A DNA stretch of 64,000 nucleotides from Hoskinsella mucinilytica (GTDB taxonomy: Bacteria; Bacillota_I; Bacilli_A; Erysipelotrichales; Erysipelotrichaceae): assembly GCF_045223415.1 (NCBI RefSeq), contig NZ_JBEQZJ010000024.1, positions 1 to 64,000 on the forward strand. The letters run 5' to 3'. Under the pieces are notes generated by a model, which searched no databases, had not been told where the DNA came from, and saw nothing but the letters and a program-made list of their open reading frames with translations. Position 1 is the first letter of the stretch. Every line of letters begins with the position of its first letter. Positions 43,758 to 53,294 of the stretch are shown here, piece by piece. The translations under genes and the position numbers were made by a program.

Positions 43758-45236
43758 TTACTTTTCTAACCCTAATCGCTCATAAACTTCATCTGGTACT
43801 TGCACTTGTTTTAATTTATCCACAAGTTTTCCACATAATGCTTCATATAAGCTATCATTTTGTATAGGGTGTTTCTGTTTTGGATCATTTTTAAGATCAA
43901 ATATGACATCCTGAATCTTTTGTCTTTCATACCCACATATCATCACTCGCTTAGATGGTATCTTACATACCGGCATACCATGAGAATATTGCTCAGTTTT
44001 CACCAATTCCATATCATATAAAAGTTCTTTTTCAAAGAAACCTCTAGCTTTCGTCGGCATTAACGTATATTGATATAAGGTGGAAGCATTTTTCTGTGGT
44101 GCCTTCATTAGTGTATAGACGCCATCAAAATAACAAACATAGCTACCAAATACACCATATAAGATATCTTCATGTTGTTTTTGTTGCCCATCCAATAAAG
44201 GTAATAGTGATTTTCCCATCATATGTTTTGGTTTTTCTAGCTCAAATATATCTAACAAGGTAGCAGGAAGATCAATGGTCTGACAAAGTGCATCAATGAC
44301 CATTGGCAATTTATTAGGAACATGAAGGAAACATGGTATATGAATCAGCTCCTCATACATCGGTGGAATATTTTTACCAAGGAATTCATGCTCCCCAAGT
44401 AAAAAGCCATGATCTGTGTGTATGAGTAGGATAGTATCTTTCCACATATCATTTTCATCCATGATATCCAAAACTTTCCCTAAATAATGATCGCACATGG
44501 TAATCAATGCCGCATATTCTTTTCGTATCAAAGCAAGATCTTTTTGATGCTCTTTACTATTGATTTCCATATATGCTCCCCAATTAAAATAAGGTTCTTG
44601 AGTTAGACCATATTGATCTCGATAACATTGTGGAACTTCATATGGTTCATGTGGATCAAAGGTTTCTATCTGAAGGAGCCAGTTATCTCTATCCTTATGA
44701 CGCTTTATAAATTCTATTCCTGCTTGAAAGGTCTTAACACTACTAAAATCTTCTTCTATCTGTTGTTTTTGCATATTTGCATAATGTTGTTTTACGGAAA
44801 TACCTGTCTTAGATAAAGGAGAACGTTTTGGAATCGTTTCGTTCATAGACCCATCATGTGGCATCCAACGATCTCCTTCCTGTCCTCGAAAGCCATCCCA
44901 TGTATCATAACGGTTATGATATGTTGCTCCACCATCTTCCCAATAATGAGAATGATCGCTGCATAAATGTGTATAGATATCGTGCTGTTTTAATTCTTCG
45001 ATCACAGAAAAATCAAATGGTTCCAATGGCCCCCACCCTCGATGCAAAAAATTGTATTGTCCGGTATGCATCTCTCTTCTTGCAGGCATACAAGGCATAC
45101 TTCCCCCATAAAACTGATCAAAGCGACTACATGTTTTTTCTAATCGTTTGAAATTAGGTGCGATCACCCATTGATTTCCATAGTTAGGTAGATACTCTCT
45201 TGAAAGAGTATCGAACATGATTTGAATAACACGCAT
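43758..45236 (-). CDS. Cytosolic sulfatase
   Basis: A 492-residue type I sulfatase. The active-site motif C49-M-P-A-R53 fits CxPxR, in which the cysteine is converted to formylglycine. Metal ligands appear in IMFDTLSREYLPNYG and in LLIHTDHGFLLGEHEFLGK (the DHG motif). There is no signal peptide, so it acts in the cytosol. It starts 2 nt after the stop of a PTS permease gene and shares its LicT-controlled operon, implying that a sulfated sugar is imported as a phosphate and desulfated inside. The maturase (anSME or FGE) is not in this window. Confidence 0.92.
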   Translation of the reverse strand: MRVIQIMFDTLSREYLPNYGNQWVIAPNFKRLEKTCSRFDQFYGGSMPCMPARREMHTGQYNFLHRGWGPLEPFDFSVIEELKQHDIYTHLCSDHSHYWEDGGATYHNRYDTWDGFRGQEGDRWMPHDGSMNETIPKRSPLSKTGISVKQHYANMQKQQIEEDFSSVKTFQAGIEFIKRHKDRDNWLLQIETFDPHEPYEVPQCYRDQYGLTQEPYFNWGAYMEINSKEHQKDLALIRKEYAALITMCDHYLGKVLDIMDENDMWKDTILLIHTDHGFLLGEHEFLGKNIPPMYEELIHIPCFLHVPNKLPMVIDALCQTIDLPATLLDIFELEKPKHMMGKSLLPLLDGQQKQHEDILYGVFGSYVCYFDGVYTLMKAPQKNASTLYQYTLMPTKARGFFEKELLYDMELVKTEQYSHGMPVCKIPSKRVMICGYERQKIQDVIFDLKNDPKQKHPIQNDSLYEALCGKLVDKLKQVQVPDEVYERLGLEK

Positions 45237-45238
45237 AA

Positions 45239-46654
45239 CTATTCCTCTTCCTCTAAAAATTCTTTAGGAACTGCGAACATCCATACTGCCACAAAGGATA
45301 GTACACCGGATATGATATTGATGATGATAAATTTAAACAATACAGATGGATTATAGATGTAGAGTAATGTTCCAAGTAAACCATTGATTCCCATCCCCTG
45401 AGCATCTACTCCCATCATCATTGCCACCGCACTTGCTAGAGCACCGATCAAAGTACATACAACCAATGGCTTAAAGGAATATCGAATCAAGAAACCAAAG
45501 ATGGCTGGTTCACCAATTCCTAGAAATTGAGAGGTCATTGCGCCATAGCCGGCTGATTTCATACGCTTATTTCTCATTTTAATCGTAATGGCTAATACAG
45601 CACAAGCTTTCACGGTCGTTCCAATGATAACAAGTGTACGAAATGCATTCAAAGAGCCTGAGGCAGTGATACCAATTTCAAGTGCATTAAAAATATGATG
45701 TACACCGGTTATAACAAGGAAAGGATGAGCAAAGGCAACAATAAAGGCACCAATTCCAAATGGCAGATACAAGATTTGTTCCACAACCCATAAAATTCCA
45801 TTTTCGATTCCATGGAATACCGGTCCTATAGCCAACAAAGAGGCCAGTAAGGTACAAACGATGACCAAAAACGGTGTAAACATAAAATCCAATGCATCCG
45901 GCATAACGTTACGTAATTTTATTTCCATTTTTGCTCCAATAAAACCTGCTATGATAGCTGGTAAAACACTTCCTTGATATCCTATGATCGGAATAAAGCC
46001 AAATAGGTGAATCGCTTCAACTGCAGATTTCGCAACTGCATATGCATTCGGTAATGCTGGATTTACAAGCATCAAACCAACGACAAAACCAATCACTGGT
46101 GTACCACCGAAATTTTTAAAAGCTGACCAACAGATGAATGCTGGTAAAAAATCAAAAACGGTATTGCATAATGCATTCAATATCGTCACAAAAGAAGGTG
46201 GTAAACTCTCTACTGACATTCCAAATAAACCAAGGAATACATTATTTGTTATAACGCCCTGTAATCCAAGACATAGACCGATTGCTGCCAATATTGGAAT
46301 CAGGGGCACAAAGATATCACCGAAAACACGAAGTAATTGTTTCGCCTTGCTTACCTCTGGTTCCCCTTTTGCTTTTGTTTCTACAACTGCACCTTCTTCA
46401 TTGATTCCTTGTTTAACGACCTCTTTATAAACCTTATTTACCGTACCTGTTCCAAGTATTATTTGATATTGACCAGCCGTATACATGGTACCCTTGACCA
46501 TATCTACTTGTTCCATTTTCTTATCATCTACCAAATCACGATGTTTCAAAATCAATCTTAGTCTTGTTGCACAATGTGTTGCGGATATGATATTCTCTTT
46601 TCCACCTGCGATTTCTAAAATTCTCAATGCAATTTCTTCATACTTTGCTGCCAT
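45239..46654 (-). CDS. PTS transporter EIIBC, glucoside family
   Basis: A 471-residue phosphotransferase permease. An N-terminal EIIB domain has the phosphorylated cysteine C28 in ISATHCATRLRL. The EIIC membrane domain follows (about 105-470) with FNALEIGITASGS and the substrate motif LGIGEPAIFGFLIRY. There is no EIIA domain, so a separate IIA-Glc must donate phosphate. The start at 46654 has AAGGAGG 8 nt upstream. It lies between the licT gene and the sulfatase; the sugar is probably a sulfated beta-glucoside-like or amino sugar, inferred from context. Confidence 0.92.
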   Translation of the reverse strand: MAAKYEEIALRILEIAGGKENIISATHCATRLRLILKHRDLVDDKKMEQVDMVKGTMYTAGQYQIILGTGTVNKVYKEVVKQGINEEGAVVETKAKGEPEVSKAKQLLRVFGDIFVPLIPILAAIGLCLGLQGVITNNVFLGLFGMSVESLPPSFVTILNALCNTVFDFLPAFICWSAFKNFGGTPVIGFVVGLMLVNPALPNAYAVAKSAVEAIHLFGFIPIIGYQGSVLPAIIAGFIGAKMEIKLRNVMPDALDFMFTPFLVIVCTLLASLLAIGPVFHGIENGILWVVEQILYLPFGIGAFIVAFAHPFLVITGVHHIFNALEIGITASGSLNAFRTLVIIGTTVKACAVLAITIKMRNKRMKSAGYGAMTSQFLGIGEPAIFGFLIRYSFKPLVVCTLIGALASAVAMMMGVDAQGMGINGLLGTLLYIYNPSVLFKFIIINIISGVLSFVAVWMFAVPKEFLEEEE

Positions 46655-46679
46655 GTATTTTTCCTCCTTAAAAATAAAA

Positions 46680-46745
46680 ACCCAAACAGATACATTCATG
46701 ATGAATGCGTTGTTTAGGTTTTGCCTGCTTGACCAGTAACACTCC
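46680..46745 (-). promoter_or_regulatory. RAT antiterminator site and terminator before the PTS gene
   Basis: A ribonucleic antiterminator sequence (about 46715-46745: GGTCAAGCAGGCAAAACC core) overlaps a terminator stem ACCTAAACA/TGTTTGGGT (46680-46719) followed by TTTTTATTTT. LicT binding to the RAT should block the terminator when the sugar is present. Confidence 0.88.
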
Positions 46746-46752
46746 TGATTCG

Positions 46753-47583
46753 TTATGTGTGTTGAAATATCTTTAATATGTGCATCATGAGATAAACTTT
46801 TTCCGCAATTCTACAAGTATAATCATATTCTTCCAATAACATCTGCTCAATCTCATTGATACAAATTTCCATTTTCTCATGTTTTTTTATTAACAGCTCA
46901 TACATATCATCCACATCATCCATAGCTGATTGTTCCATCGTCATCATTCTTTGATAGAAATATTTCAGATGTGTTGTCATGCGATAATAATCCATTGATT
47001 CTTTATCGATGTTTACTGACAATGTTTCCTCTACGACATCCAACACATCCTTTATGAAAGTAATAATTTCCGAAATATCTTCATTTGTCTGTATGGTTGC
47101 GTTCAATATATGGATAGCGATATAACCAGCTTCATCCTCGGGTAATTCGATGCCCGTTCTTGCTTTGATATAACGATTTGCCCATAATCCGATCGCAAAT
47201 TCTTTTGGATATAGTACTTTTGTTTCTGCTTGTATCAAATTAGGTAAAAGGTTTCCTTGTTTTTGCCTTTCGATTGCAAAATGAATATGATCTGTCAATG
47301 CTGTCAATACAGATTCATCTACTTCTTTACCAAGCTTTTCCTTTGCTTTATCAAGAATTGCTTCCGCAATTTCCAAATATTCCACAGGAGTCGATTCCAA
47401 CAATTGATACAGTCGGTCTTTTTTCATATTTTGCATATAGTAACATTTGGTTATCTTGCTTTCATCAATGTCATCTCCAGCTTTTTTCTTAAATCCGATA
47501 CCTGCCCCAGTTACAAGAGCTTCTTTTTTCGTAGGAGTTATCGCGGCCACGATATTGTTGTTAAATACTTTAATAATTTTCAT
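46753..47583 (-). CDS. licT: BglG/LicT-family transcriptional antiterminator
   Basis: A 276-residue RNA-binding antiterminator. An N-terminal CAT domain (residues 1-55, IIKVFNNNIVAAITP) binds the RAT RNA, followed by two PTS regulation domains, PRD1 (about 70-170, with HIHFAIERQKQGN) and PRD2 (about 175-276, with YRMTTHLKYFYQRMM). Conserved histidines there are phosphorylated by HPr and the EIIB of the cognate permease. It is preceded by its own RAT/terminator and followed by another before the PTS gene, so it controls both. Confidence 0.93.
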   Translation of the reverse strand: MKIIKVFNNNIVAAITPTKKEALVTGAGIGFKKKAGDDIDESKITKCYYMQNMKKDRLYQLLESTPVEYLEIAEAILDKAKEKLGKEVDESVLTALTDHIHFAIERQKQGNLLPNLIQAETKVLYPKEFAIGLWANRYIKARTGIELPEDEAGYIAIHILNATIQTNEDISEIITFIKDVLDVVEETLSVNIDKESMDYYRMTTHLKYFYQRMMTMEQSAMDDVDDMYELLIKKHEKMEICINEIEQMLLEEYDYTCRIAEKVYLMMHILKIFQHT

Positions 47584-47610
47584 GAAAATACCTCCTTACA
47601 TAAAAAAAGC

Positions 47611-47673
47611 CCTATCATACTAAGAGCATCGCTTAGCTAGAATAGGTTTTGCCTGCTTGACCAGTTACAATCC
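47611..47673 (-). promoter_or_regulatory. RAT antiterminator site and terminator before licT
   Basis: RAT core GGTCAAGCAGGCAAAACC (within 47644-47673) overlaps a bulged terminator (CCTAT/ATAGG and CTAAG/CTTAG arms, 47611-47647) followed by TTTTTTTAT, just before the licT ribosome site. Confidence 0.87.
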
Positions 47674-47688
47674 AAATATTACGTCTTT

Positions 47689-47726
47689 ATATTAATACAA
47701 TCTAGATTCAATGTCAACGCTTACAT
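47689..47726 (-). promoter_or_regulatory. licT operon promoter with overlapping cre site
   Basis: TTGACA (47712-47717), 17-bp spacer, TAATAT (47689-47694). ATGTAAGCGTTGACA (47712-47726) matches the CcpA cre consensus at every position and covers the -35 box, so glucose should repress the operon. Confidence 0.87.
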
Positions 47727-47753
47727 AATTTTTTCTCGTTTTTTTTCTTATTC

Positions 47754-47784
47754 AAATAAAGACCTACTCCCAATGAAGCAGGTC
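47754..47784 (-). terminator. Terminator of the ABC exporter operon
   Basis: GACCTGCT pairs with AGTAGGTC on the minus strand, followed by TTTATTTG. Confidence 0.7.
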
Positions 47785-47804
47785 CTACTTATATCATAAA
47801 AGTG

Positions 47805-49661
47805 TTATTCTAATTCAAACTGTCCTGTATAAAGCTGATAATATCTTCCCTGCTGATTCAATAATTCATCATGACTTCCTCGTTCAATGATCTCTCCATG
47901 ATCCAACACCATAATCGCCTTACTATTTCTTACCGTACTTAATCGATGAGCGATAACAAAGACGGTACGATTTTCCATCAATCGATCCATTCCTTTCTCA
48001 ATCAATTTTTCTGTACGAGTATCAATAGAGCTTGTTGCTTCATCCAAAATCAATACTGGAGGATTTGCAATCGCAGCACGGGCAATCGCAAGAAGTTGTC
48101 GCTGTCCTTGAGATAGATTTGCACCATCTCCACTTAACATTGTATCATATCCTTGTGGTAGGCGCTTGATAAAAGAATGTGCATTGGCAAGCTTACTTGC
48201 TTCTATGACCGCATCCATATCGGCATGAAGATTTCCATAGCGAATATTATCTGCAATCGTGCCTGTAAACAAGTGGGTATCCTGTAATACAACGGATATA
48301 GACCTTCTAAGATCATCTTTTTTTATAAGTCTTACATCAATACCATCATATGTGATACTACCACTTTCAATATCATAAAAACGATTGATCAAATTGGTTA
48401 TGGTAGTTTTTCCTGCTCCTGTACTACCCACAAAAGCGATTTTTTGTCCCGGCTTTGCGTATAAGTTAATTCCTTTTAAAATGGTAACATTAGGCTCATA
48501 TCCAAATACAACATCATGAAATCTGACATCTCCTTTTAATGGCACCAATTCAATCGTATCATCATGTGGATGTCGCCAAGCCCAATGTCCTGTATATTCT
48601 TCACATTCTTGCATTTCGCCATCATCCAAAATACGAACACGTGTCAAGGTAACCTTACCTTCATCTACTTCTTCCTGCTCTTCCATCATATGGAAGATAC
48701 GTTCAGCACCTGCCATCGCCGCAAGCATAAAATTCAACTGTTGGGTAAACTGATTGATTGGCATCGCAGTTTGTCGCACATAAACAAGATAAGAGGCTAA
48801 GGCACCAAGACCGATGCTTCCTGATATCGCAAAGAACCCTCCGATACATGCAACGATTGCATAATTGAAATAAGACATAGATACTACAGTTGGAATGGTT
48901 CTTCCTGAATAAGTCAGTGCATTGGTGGAAGCTATTCGTAATCGCTCATTTCGTTTCTCAAATTCCTCAAAATTTTGTTGCTCATGATGAAATACCTTTA
49001 CCACCTTAACACCATCTACCATCTCTTCAATGAATCCGTTTAAACTGCCCATTGCGGCTTGTTGATGAGAAAAATAGTATTTACTGCGTTTACTATAAAA
49101 CTGAATCATGAGATACATCAGTATCATAAAGATCATCACAATAAGGGATAATTTCCAATTTAGGATAAAAATCGCAATTAAGGTACCTGTAATCATGGTA
49201 AAGCTTTGAATCAAGTTATCAAAACAGTTATTCATTGCATCTTGAACCGTATCTAGATCATTCGTAAAATGACTCATGATATCTCCATGAGCATTAGAGT
49301 CAAAGAAGCGAAGCGGTAACTTTTGCATTTTATCAAATAGATCCTGTCTGATTTCTTTTACGATTTTTTGTGAAGTATGGGTCATCAATTGTTTATAAAC
49401 AGCAGTACATAATGCTCCACTTGCATACATGATACCCATAAAGATGACCGCTTGTAATAAGCCATCATAATCCTTTGGAACGATATATTGGTCAATGATC
49501 GGTTGTAACAAATAAGTACCAAACAGATTAGCGCCAGCACTTAATATAACCAAAATTCCTACAAACAGCAATGCAAATTTATGATTGCCAAGATAGCCAA
49601 GAAAGGTTTTCATTGTTTTCTTCATGTTTTTTGGCTTTTTTCCTGTCATCTGTCTTGCCAT
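47805..49661 (-). CDS. ABC exporter half-transporter, catalytically complete subunit
   Basis: A 618-residue half-transporter with six N-terminal membrane helices (about 25-330) and an ATPase domain with Walker A GSTGAGKTTIT, signature LSQGQRQL, Walker B VLILDEATSSID and a switch histidine in IAHRLS. It pairs with the subunit encoded just upstream (1-bp overlap) as a heterodimeric multidrug exporter of the BmrCD/TM287-288 type. A MarR regulator heads the operon. An insertion of about 35 residues precedes the ATPase domain (EEVDEGKVTLTRVRILDD). Confidence 0.92.
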   Translation of the reverse strand: MARQMTGKKPKNMKKTMKTFLGYLGNHKFALLFVGILVILSAGANLFGTYLLQPIIDQYIVPKDYDGLLQAVIFMGIMYASGALCTAVYKQLMTHTSQKIVKEIRQDLFDKMQKLPLRFFDSNAHGDIMSHFTNDLDTVQDAMNNCFDNLIQSFTMITGTLIAIFILNWKLSLIVMIFMILMYLMIQFYSKRSKYYFSHQQAAMGSLNGFIEEMVDGVKVVKVFHHEQQNFEEFEKRNERLRIASTNALTYSGRTIPTVVSMSYFNYAIVACIGGFFAISGSIGLGALASYLVYVRQTAMPINQFTQQLNFMLAAMAGAERIFHMMEEQEEVDEGKVTLTRVRILDDGEMQECEEYTGHWAWRHPHDDTIELVPLKGDVRFHDVVFGYEPNVTILKGINLYAKPGQKIAFVGSTGAGKTTITNLINRFYDIESGSITYDGIDVRLIKKDDLRRSISVVLQDTHLFTGTIADNIRYGNLHADMDAVIEASKLANAHSFIKRLPQGYDTMLSGDGANLSQGQRQLLAIARAAIANPPVLILDEATSSIDTRTEKLIEKGMDRLMENRTVFVIAHRLSTVRNSKAIMVLDHGEIIERGSHDELLNQQGRYYQLYTGQFELE

Positions 49662-51385
49662 TATAGACCAGCTCCTTCCTGTTGAGAAGTAGAAATATCT
49701 TGATAGATAGGATCATGCGCCAACAGCTCATCATGTGTTCCAATTGCATGAATTTTTCCATCATCCAAAATCACAATTTGATCCGCATGTTGTACACTGC
49801 TGACACGTTGTGCAATGATGATCTTTGTGGTTTCACTTAAGGAAGCCAGTCCTTGACGAATGCTTGCTTCAGTTGCAGTATCTACTGCACTTGTAGAATC
49901 ATCAAAAATCAATACCTTAGGGCGTTTTAATAGTGCTCTGGCAATACATAAACGTTGCTTTTGTCCGCCGGATACATTCACGCCTCCTTGCCCTAGATCG
50001 CTATCATAGCCTTTTGGAAAATGATCGATAAACTCATCTACTGCAGCTATATGACATGCCCATTCGATATCTTCTTGACTTGCATGCTCATCTCCCCAAA
50101 GTAAATTTTCTCGTATGGTTCCACTGAATAAAGTATTTTTCTGTAATACCATTCCAACCGCATCACGTAAATGTTCTATAGAGTACTCTTTTACATTCCT
50201 TCCATCGATACATACTGTTCCTTCACTAACATCATATAGTCTTGGTATTAATTGCACAAGTGTTGTTTTCGCAGAACCGGTACCACCTAGAATTCCTATG
50301 GTACTACCCTTTGGAATATGCAAGGTAATATCAGATAACACATATTCTTCTGCATCCTCTTTATATTTAAAATACACATGTTCAAAATCAATACGACCTT
50401 CTTCAATTTGGGCAGTGACTGCCAAAGAATCATCGATATCCGGCGTTTCATCTAATACCTCAACGATACGTTCACAGCTTGCAAGTGATCTGGTTAGCAT
50501 CAAAAAAACATTAGATATCATCATCAAACTATTTAGAATCTGTAACACATAACTAAGAAAACCAGTCAGTTCTCCGACTTTCATATCATTGATAAAAATC
50601 ATATTTCCACCAAACCATATGATACAAAGAATCGTAGCATACATGACCATTTGGAATAATGGCATATTCCATACAGAGGTAGAAAAAGCACGTTCACTTG
50701 CATTTCTCAAAGATTCATTGACTTCTTCGAATTTCTCTTCTTCATAAGAACCACGTACATAAGACTTTACTACACGTATCGCATTTAAATTCTCTTGTAC
50801 AATGGTATTGACCTTATCGATGCTACTTTGCATCAAACGATATAATGGTCCTACTTTTTTTACGATGACAAAAAGTCCGATTGCTAAAATAGGTATTGCG
50901 ATCATAAATACAACAGCTAATTTAGCATTGATCGTGAAGGTTAAAACCAAGGCAGTAAGCAACATGACCGGTGATCGTACCAAAGGACGTACACCATTAC
51001 TGATTGCTGTTTGTAAAATGGTAACATCACTGGTCAAGCGTGTGATCAAGGAAGATGTGGAAAAATGATCTGTATTCGCAAAAGAAAAGTTTTGAACCTT
51101 TCGGAATTCATCTTTTCTAAGTTCTGCGCCAAAGCCTTGACCGGCAGTTGCCGCATATCTTGCGTACATGACTCCCAGAACCAAGGAAATCAAAGCACAC
51201 GCAATCATTTGCGCACCTTTGATTAAAATATAATCTTTATCTGCATTTGCAACACCTACATCGATGATATCTGCCATCAAAATAGGAATGACCAACTCAA
51301 AAACCGTCTCAGCGACAACACAGATACAACTCAGTATCAAATATTTCTGATACTTTTTCATATAAGGAAACAATCGTTTTAACAT
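49661..51385 (-). CDS. ABC exporter half-transporter, degenerate-site subunit
   Basis: A 574-residue half-transporter with six membrane helices and an ATPase domain. Walker A reads GGTGSAKTTLV, the signature VSGGQKQR is good, but Walker B ends in VLIFDDSTSAVD: aspartate replaces the catalytic glutamate, and the switch position is glutamine (IIAQRVSS). This asymmetry is typical of heterodimeric exporters with one inactive nucleotide site. It overlaps its partner by one base and follows the MarR gene by 14 nt. Confidence 0.92.
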   Translation of the reverse strand: MLKRLFPYMKKYQKYLILSCICVVAETVFELVIPILMADIIDVGVANADKDYILIKGAQMIACALISLVLGVMYARYAATAGQGFGAELRKDEFRKVQNFSFANTDHFSTSSLITRLTSDVTILQTAISNGVRPLVRSPVMLLTALVLTFTINAKLAVVFMIAIPILAIGLFVIVKKVGPLYRLMQSSIDKVNTIVQENLNAIRVVKSYVRGSYEEEKFEEVNESLRNASERAFSTSVWNMPLFQMVMYATILCIIWFGGNMIFINDMKVGELTGFLSYVLQILNSLMMISNVFLMLTRSLASCERIVEVLDETPDIDDSLAVTAQIEEGRIDFEHVYFKYKEDAEEYVLSDITLHIPKGSTIGILGGTGSAKTTLVQLIPRLYDVSEGTVCIDGRNVKEYSIEHLRDAVGMVLQKNTLFSGTIRENLLWGDEHASQEDIEWACHIAAVDEFIDHFPKGYDSDLGQGGVNVSGGQKQRLCIARALLKRPKVLIFDDSTSAVDTATEASIRQGLASLSETTKIIIAQRVSSVQHADQIVILDDGKIHAIGTHDELLAHDPIYQDISTSQQEGAGL

Positions 51386-51399
51386 ATGGCTCCTCCATT

Positions 51400-51828
51400 C
51401 TATTCAATCGTTCTACCACTTAGATTGTGATACATACGAGAAAGGTATTCTTCAAACTGTTTTCGCTCTTCCTCATTAAAACCCTTTAAAGAAAGTTCTT
51501 CGACATCCTTACAATGTGCATTCCACTTCGTTAAGGCTTGTTTACCTTTGTCTGTGATATTTAACTGTAAGGCTCGCTTATTTTTTTGATCCACCATTCT
51601 TGTAAGCATCCCCATATCTTCAAGATTGTTTAACAACTTACTGACAGTAGCACATTCTACATCACATTCTTGTGCAATGTCTTTTAATTTACAATCTCGA
51701 TGATTTGAAATATAACGCAATACCTTAGGTTGACCCGGATATAATCCATATGCGTCCATATTTTGTCTGATCTTATTTCTTTGTGCGTGAAACACTTTGA
51801 AGATAAGAAAATGAAATGGTGTTTTCAT
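51400..51828 (-). CDS. MarR-family regulator
   Basis: A 142-residue winged-helix regulator: GQPKVLRYISNHRDCKLKDIAQECDVECATVSKLLNNLEDMGMLTRMVDQKNKRALQLNITDKGKQAL covers the wHTH and wing. MarR dimers repress efflux operons and release DNA on binding phenolic compounds or drugs. The start at 51828 has AGAGG 8 nt upstream; a GTG at 51837 is possible but sits on the ribosome site. It is the first gene of the exporter operon, with a palindrome over its -10 box. Confidence 0.9.
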   Translation of the reverse strand: MKTPFHFLIFKVFHAQRNKIRQNMDAYGLYPGQPKVLRYISNHRDCKLKDIAQECDVECATVSKLLNNLEDMGMLTRMVDQKNKRALQLNITDKGKQALTKWNAHCKDVEELSLKGFNEEERKQFEEYLSRMYHNLSGRTIE

Positions 51829-51850
51829 ATCATTCACCTCTTTATTAGTT

Positions 51851-51903
51851 AGTTAGCTAACATTTAGCAAGCTAACTATATACCTGTTTTTATGATATGT
51901 CAA
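51851..51903 (-). promoter_or_regulatory. MarR-ABC operon promoter and operator
   Basis: TTGACA (51898-51903), 17-bp spacer, TATAGT (51875-51880). An inverted repeat AGTTAGCT-N11-AGCTAACT (51851-51877) overlaps the -10 box and the start site, as expected for MarR autorepression. Confidence 0.82.
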
Positions 51904-52018
51904 TTGACTAAAAATAGATACCATTCTTTTCTATGATACTCGATATTATCCATATTCTGTAACAAGAAAACGCATGTTTTCGTTTCTTCCTTTTGTTTAA
52001 ACAAACACTACCAAAAAA

Positions 52019-52064
52019 GAGCCTGTAATCATTAGATGATTAACATCTATCTTGTTACAGGCTC
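52019..52064 (-). terminator. Terminator of rtcB
   Basis: GAGCCTGTAA and TTACAGGCTC form a 10-bp stem with an inner AGATG/CATCT pairing, followed by six T on the minus strand. Confidence 0.85.
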
Positions 52065-52068
52065 CTTG

Positions 52069-53274
52069 TTAGTCTTTACCGGCTTTAAAATTATAAATTG
52101 GTTTCAATACAGAGAGAATCTGTGCAGTATTTTGTATCGCTTGTTTGATTTGTTCGGCATTTTTATAAGCCATCGGACATTCATCTAATGTAGAAGCATT
52201 TACAGAAGTACTATAAATATCTTTCATTTCCTTTTTATAAGCTGACAAAGAAAAGCTTTGCTTTGCCTCACTTCTACTCATTGCTCTACCTGCTCCATGT
52301 GGTGCGGAATAATTCCAATCCGGATTTCCTTTCCCTCTACATAGTAAGGAACCATCTCGCATATTTAAGGGTATGATCATAATTTCATCTTTTTTTGCTG
52401 ATATTGCTCCCTTTCTTAAAATTCTTTGTTCCATATCAATATAGTTATGAATGGTAGTAAATTGTTTTACAGCATGAAGTTTCATATATTTCATGATTGC
52501 TTTTGCCATGATCATACGATTAAGACAAGCGTATTCTTGAACAATCGCTATATCATGCAGATAATGCTCCATTTCCTCTCCTTTTAGATATGCAAATAAA
52601 TAAGGTAGTTCCGTTTGTTTTGTGTTTTTCAATTTTTTTACTTCATTGGCATATTGATGTTGTTTGCCTTTTGCTTTGAGCTCTTGTTTTAAAGCAGACA
52701 GCGTTTTTTCATCACATCCATTGATGTTATCAAAAGCAAGTTTTTGATAATAGGTCGCAACTTCCACCCCTAGATGCCTACTACCTGAATGAATGATCAA
52801 ATATAAACTTCCATCTTCATCCTTATCTATTTCGATAAAATGATTACCTCCCCCAAGTGTTCCCAAACTTTTATTTGCTCTTAGCTCATCGATATGATCA
52901 TAACAATACAGCTGTTTCAATCCACTTGTTATTCTTTCCTTTTTCTCTGACTCATGAATATTTCCGCCGGATGGAATCTTTTGGTGGATGAATTTATCCA
53001 AACGAGCAAGCTCTATGTGTGTTTCTCTTAATTTCACTACTTCCATACCACATCCGATATCTACCCCAACAAGACTTGGAATGACACAATCGGATAATTG
53101 AATGGTCGTTCCAACGCAACAAGATGATCCCATATGGACATCCGGCATCATAACGATCTTGCAGTTTTCCATGCTTTTTTGATTACATACCTGATAGATT
53201 TGTGAGATACTGGCCTCGTCTAACTCATCACAATAAATGATTGCATTTGTATAATTCCCTTTGATTTCTAACAT
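52069..53274 (-). CDS. rtcB: RNA-splicing ligase RtcB
   Basis: A 401-residue GTP- and manganese-dependent RNA ligase that joins 2',3'-cyclic phosphate (or 3'-phosphate) to 5'-OH ends; in bacteria it repairs broken tRNA or rRNA. Metal-site motifs are VGVDIGCGM, GTLGGGNHFIE and HSGSRHLG; the nucleophile histidine region is SAPHGAGRAMSR. Length matches the family. The start at 53274 follows AAGGAG by about 7 nt; upstream in-frame codons run through a terminator hairpin and are rejected. No archease or RtcA gene adjoins. It is headed by a leader with a small ORF and a terminator (53295-53476). Confidence 0.93.
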   Translation of the reverse strand: MLEIKGNYTNAIIYCDELDEASISQIYQVCNQKSMENCKIVMMPDVHMGSSCCVGTTIQLSDCVIPSLVGVDIGCGMEVVKLRETHIELARLDKFIHQKIPSGGNIHESEKKERITSGLKQLYCYDHIDELRANKSLGTLGGGNHFIEIDKDEDGSLYLIIHSGSRHLGVEVATYYQKLAFDNINGCDEKTLSALKQELKAKGKQHQYANEVKKLKNTKQTELPYLFAYLKGEEMEHYLHDIAIVQEYACLNRMIMAKAIMKYMKLHAVKQFTTIHNYIDMEQRILRKGAISAKKDEIMIIPLNMRDGSLLCRGKGNPDWNYSAPHGAGRAMSRSEAKQSFSLSAYKKEMKDIYSTSVNASTLDECPMAYKNAEQIKQAIQNTAQILSVLKPIYNFKAGKD

Positions 53275-53294
53275 AAATTTCTCCTTTTTCATAC

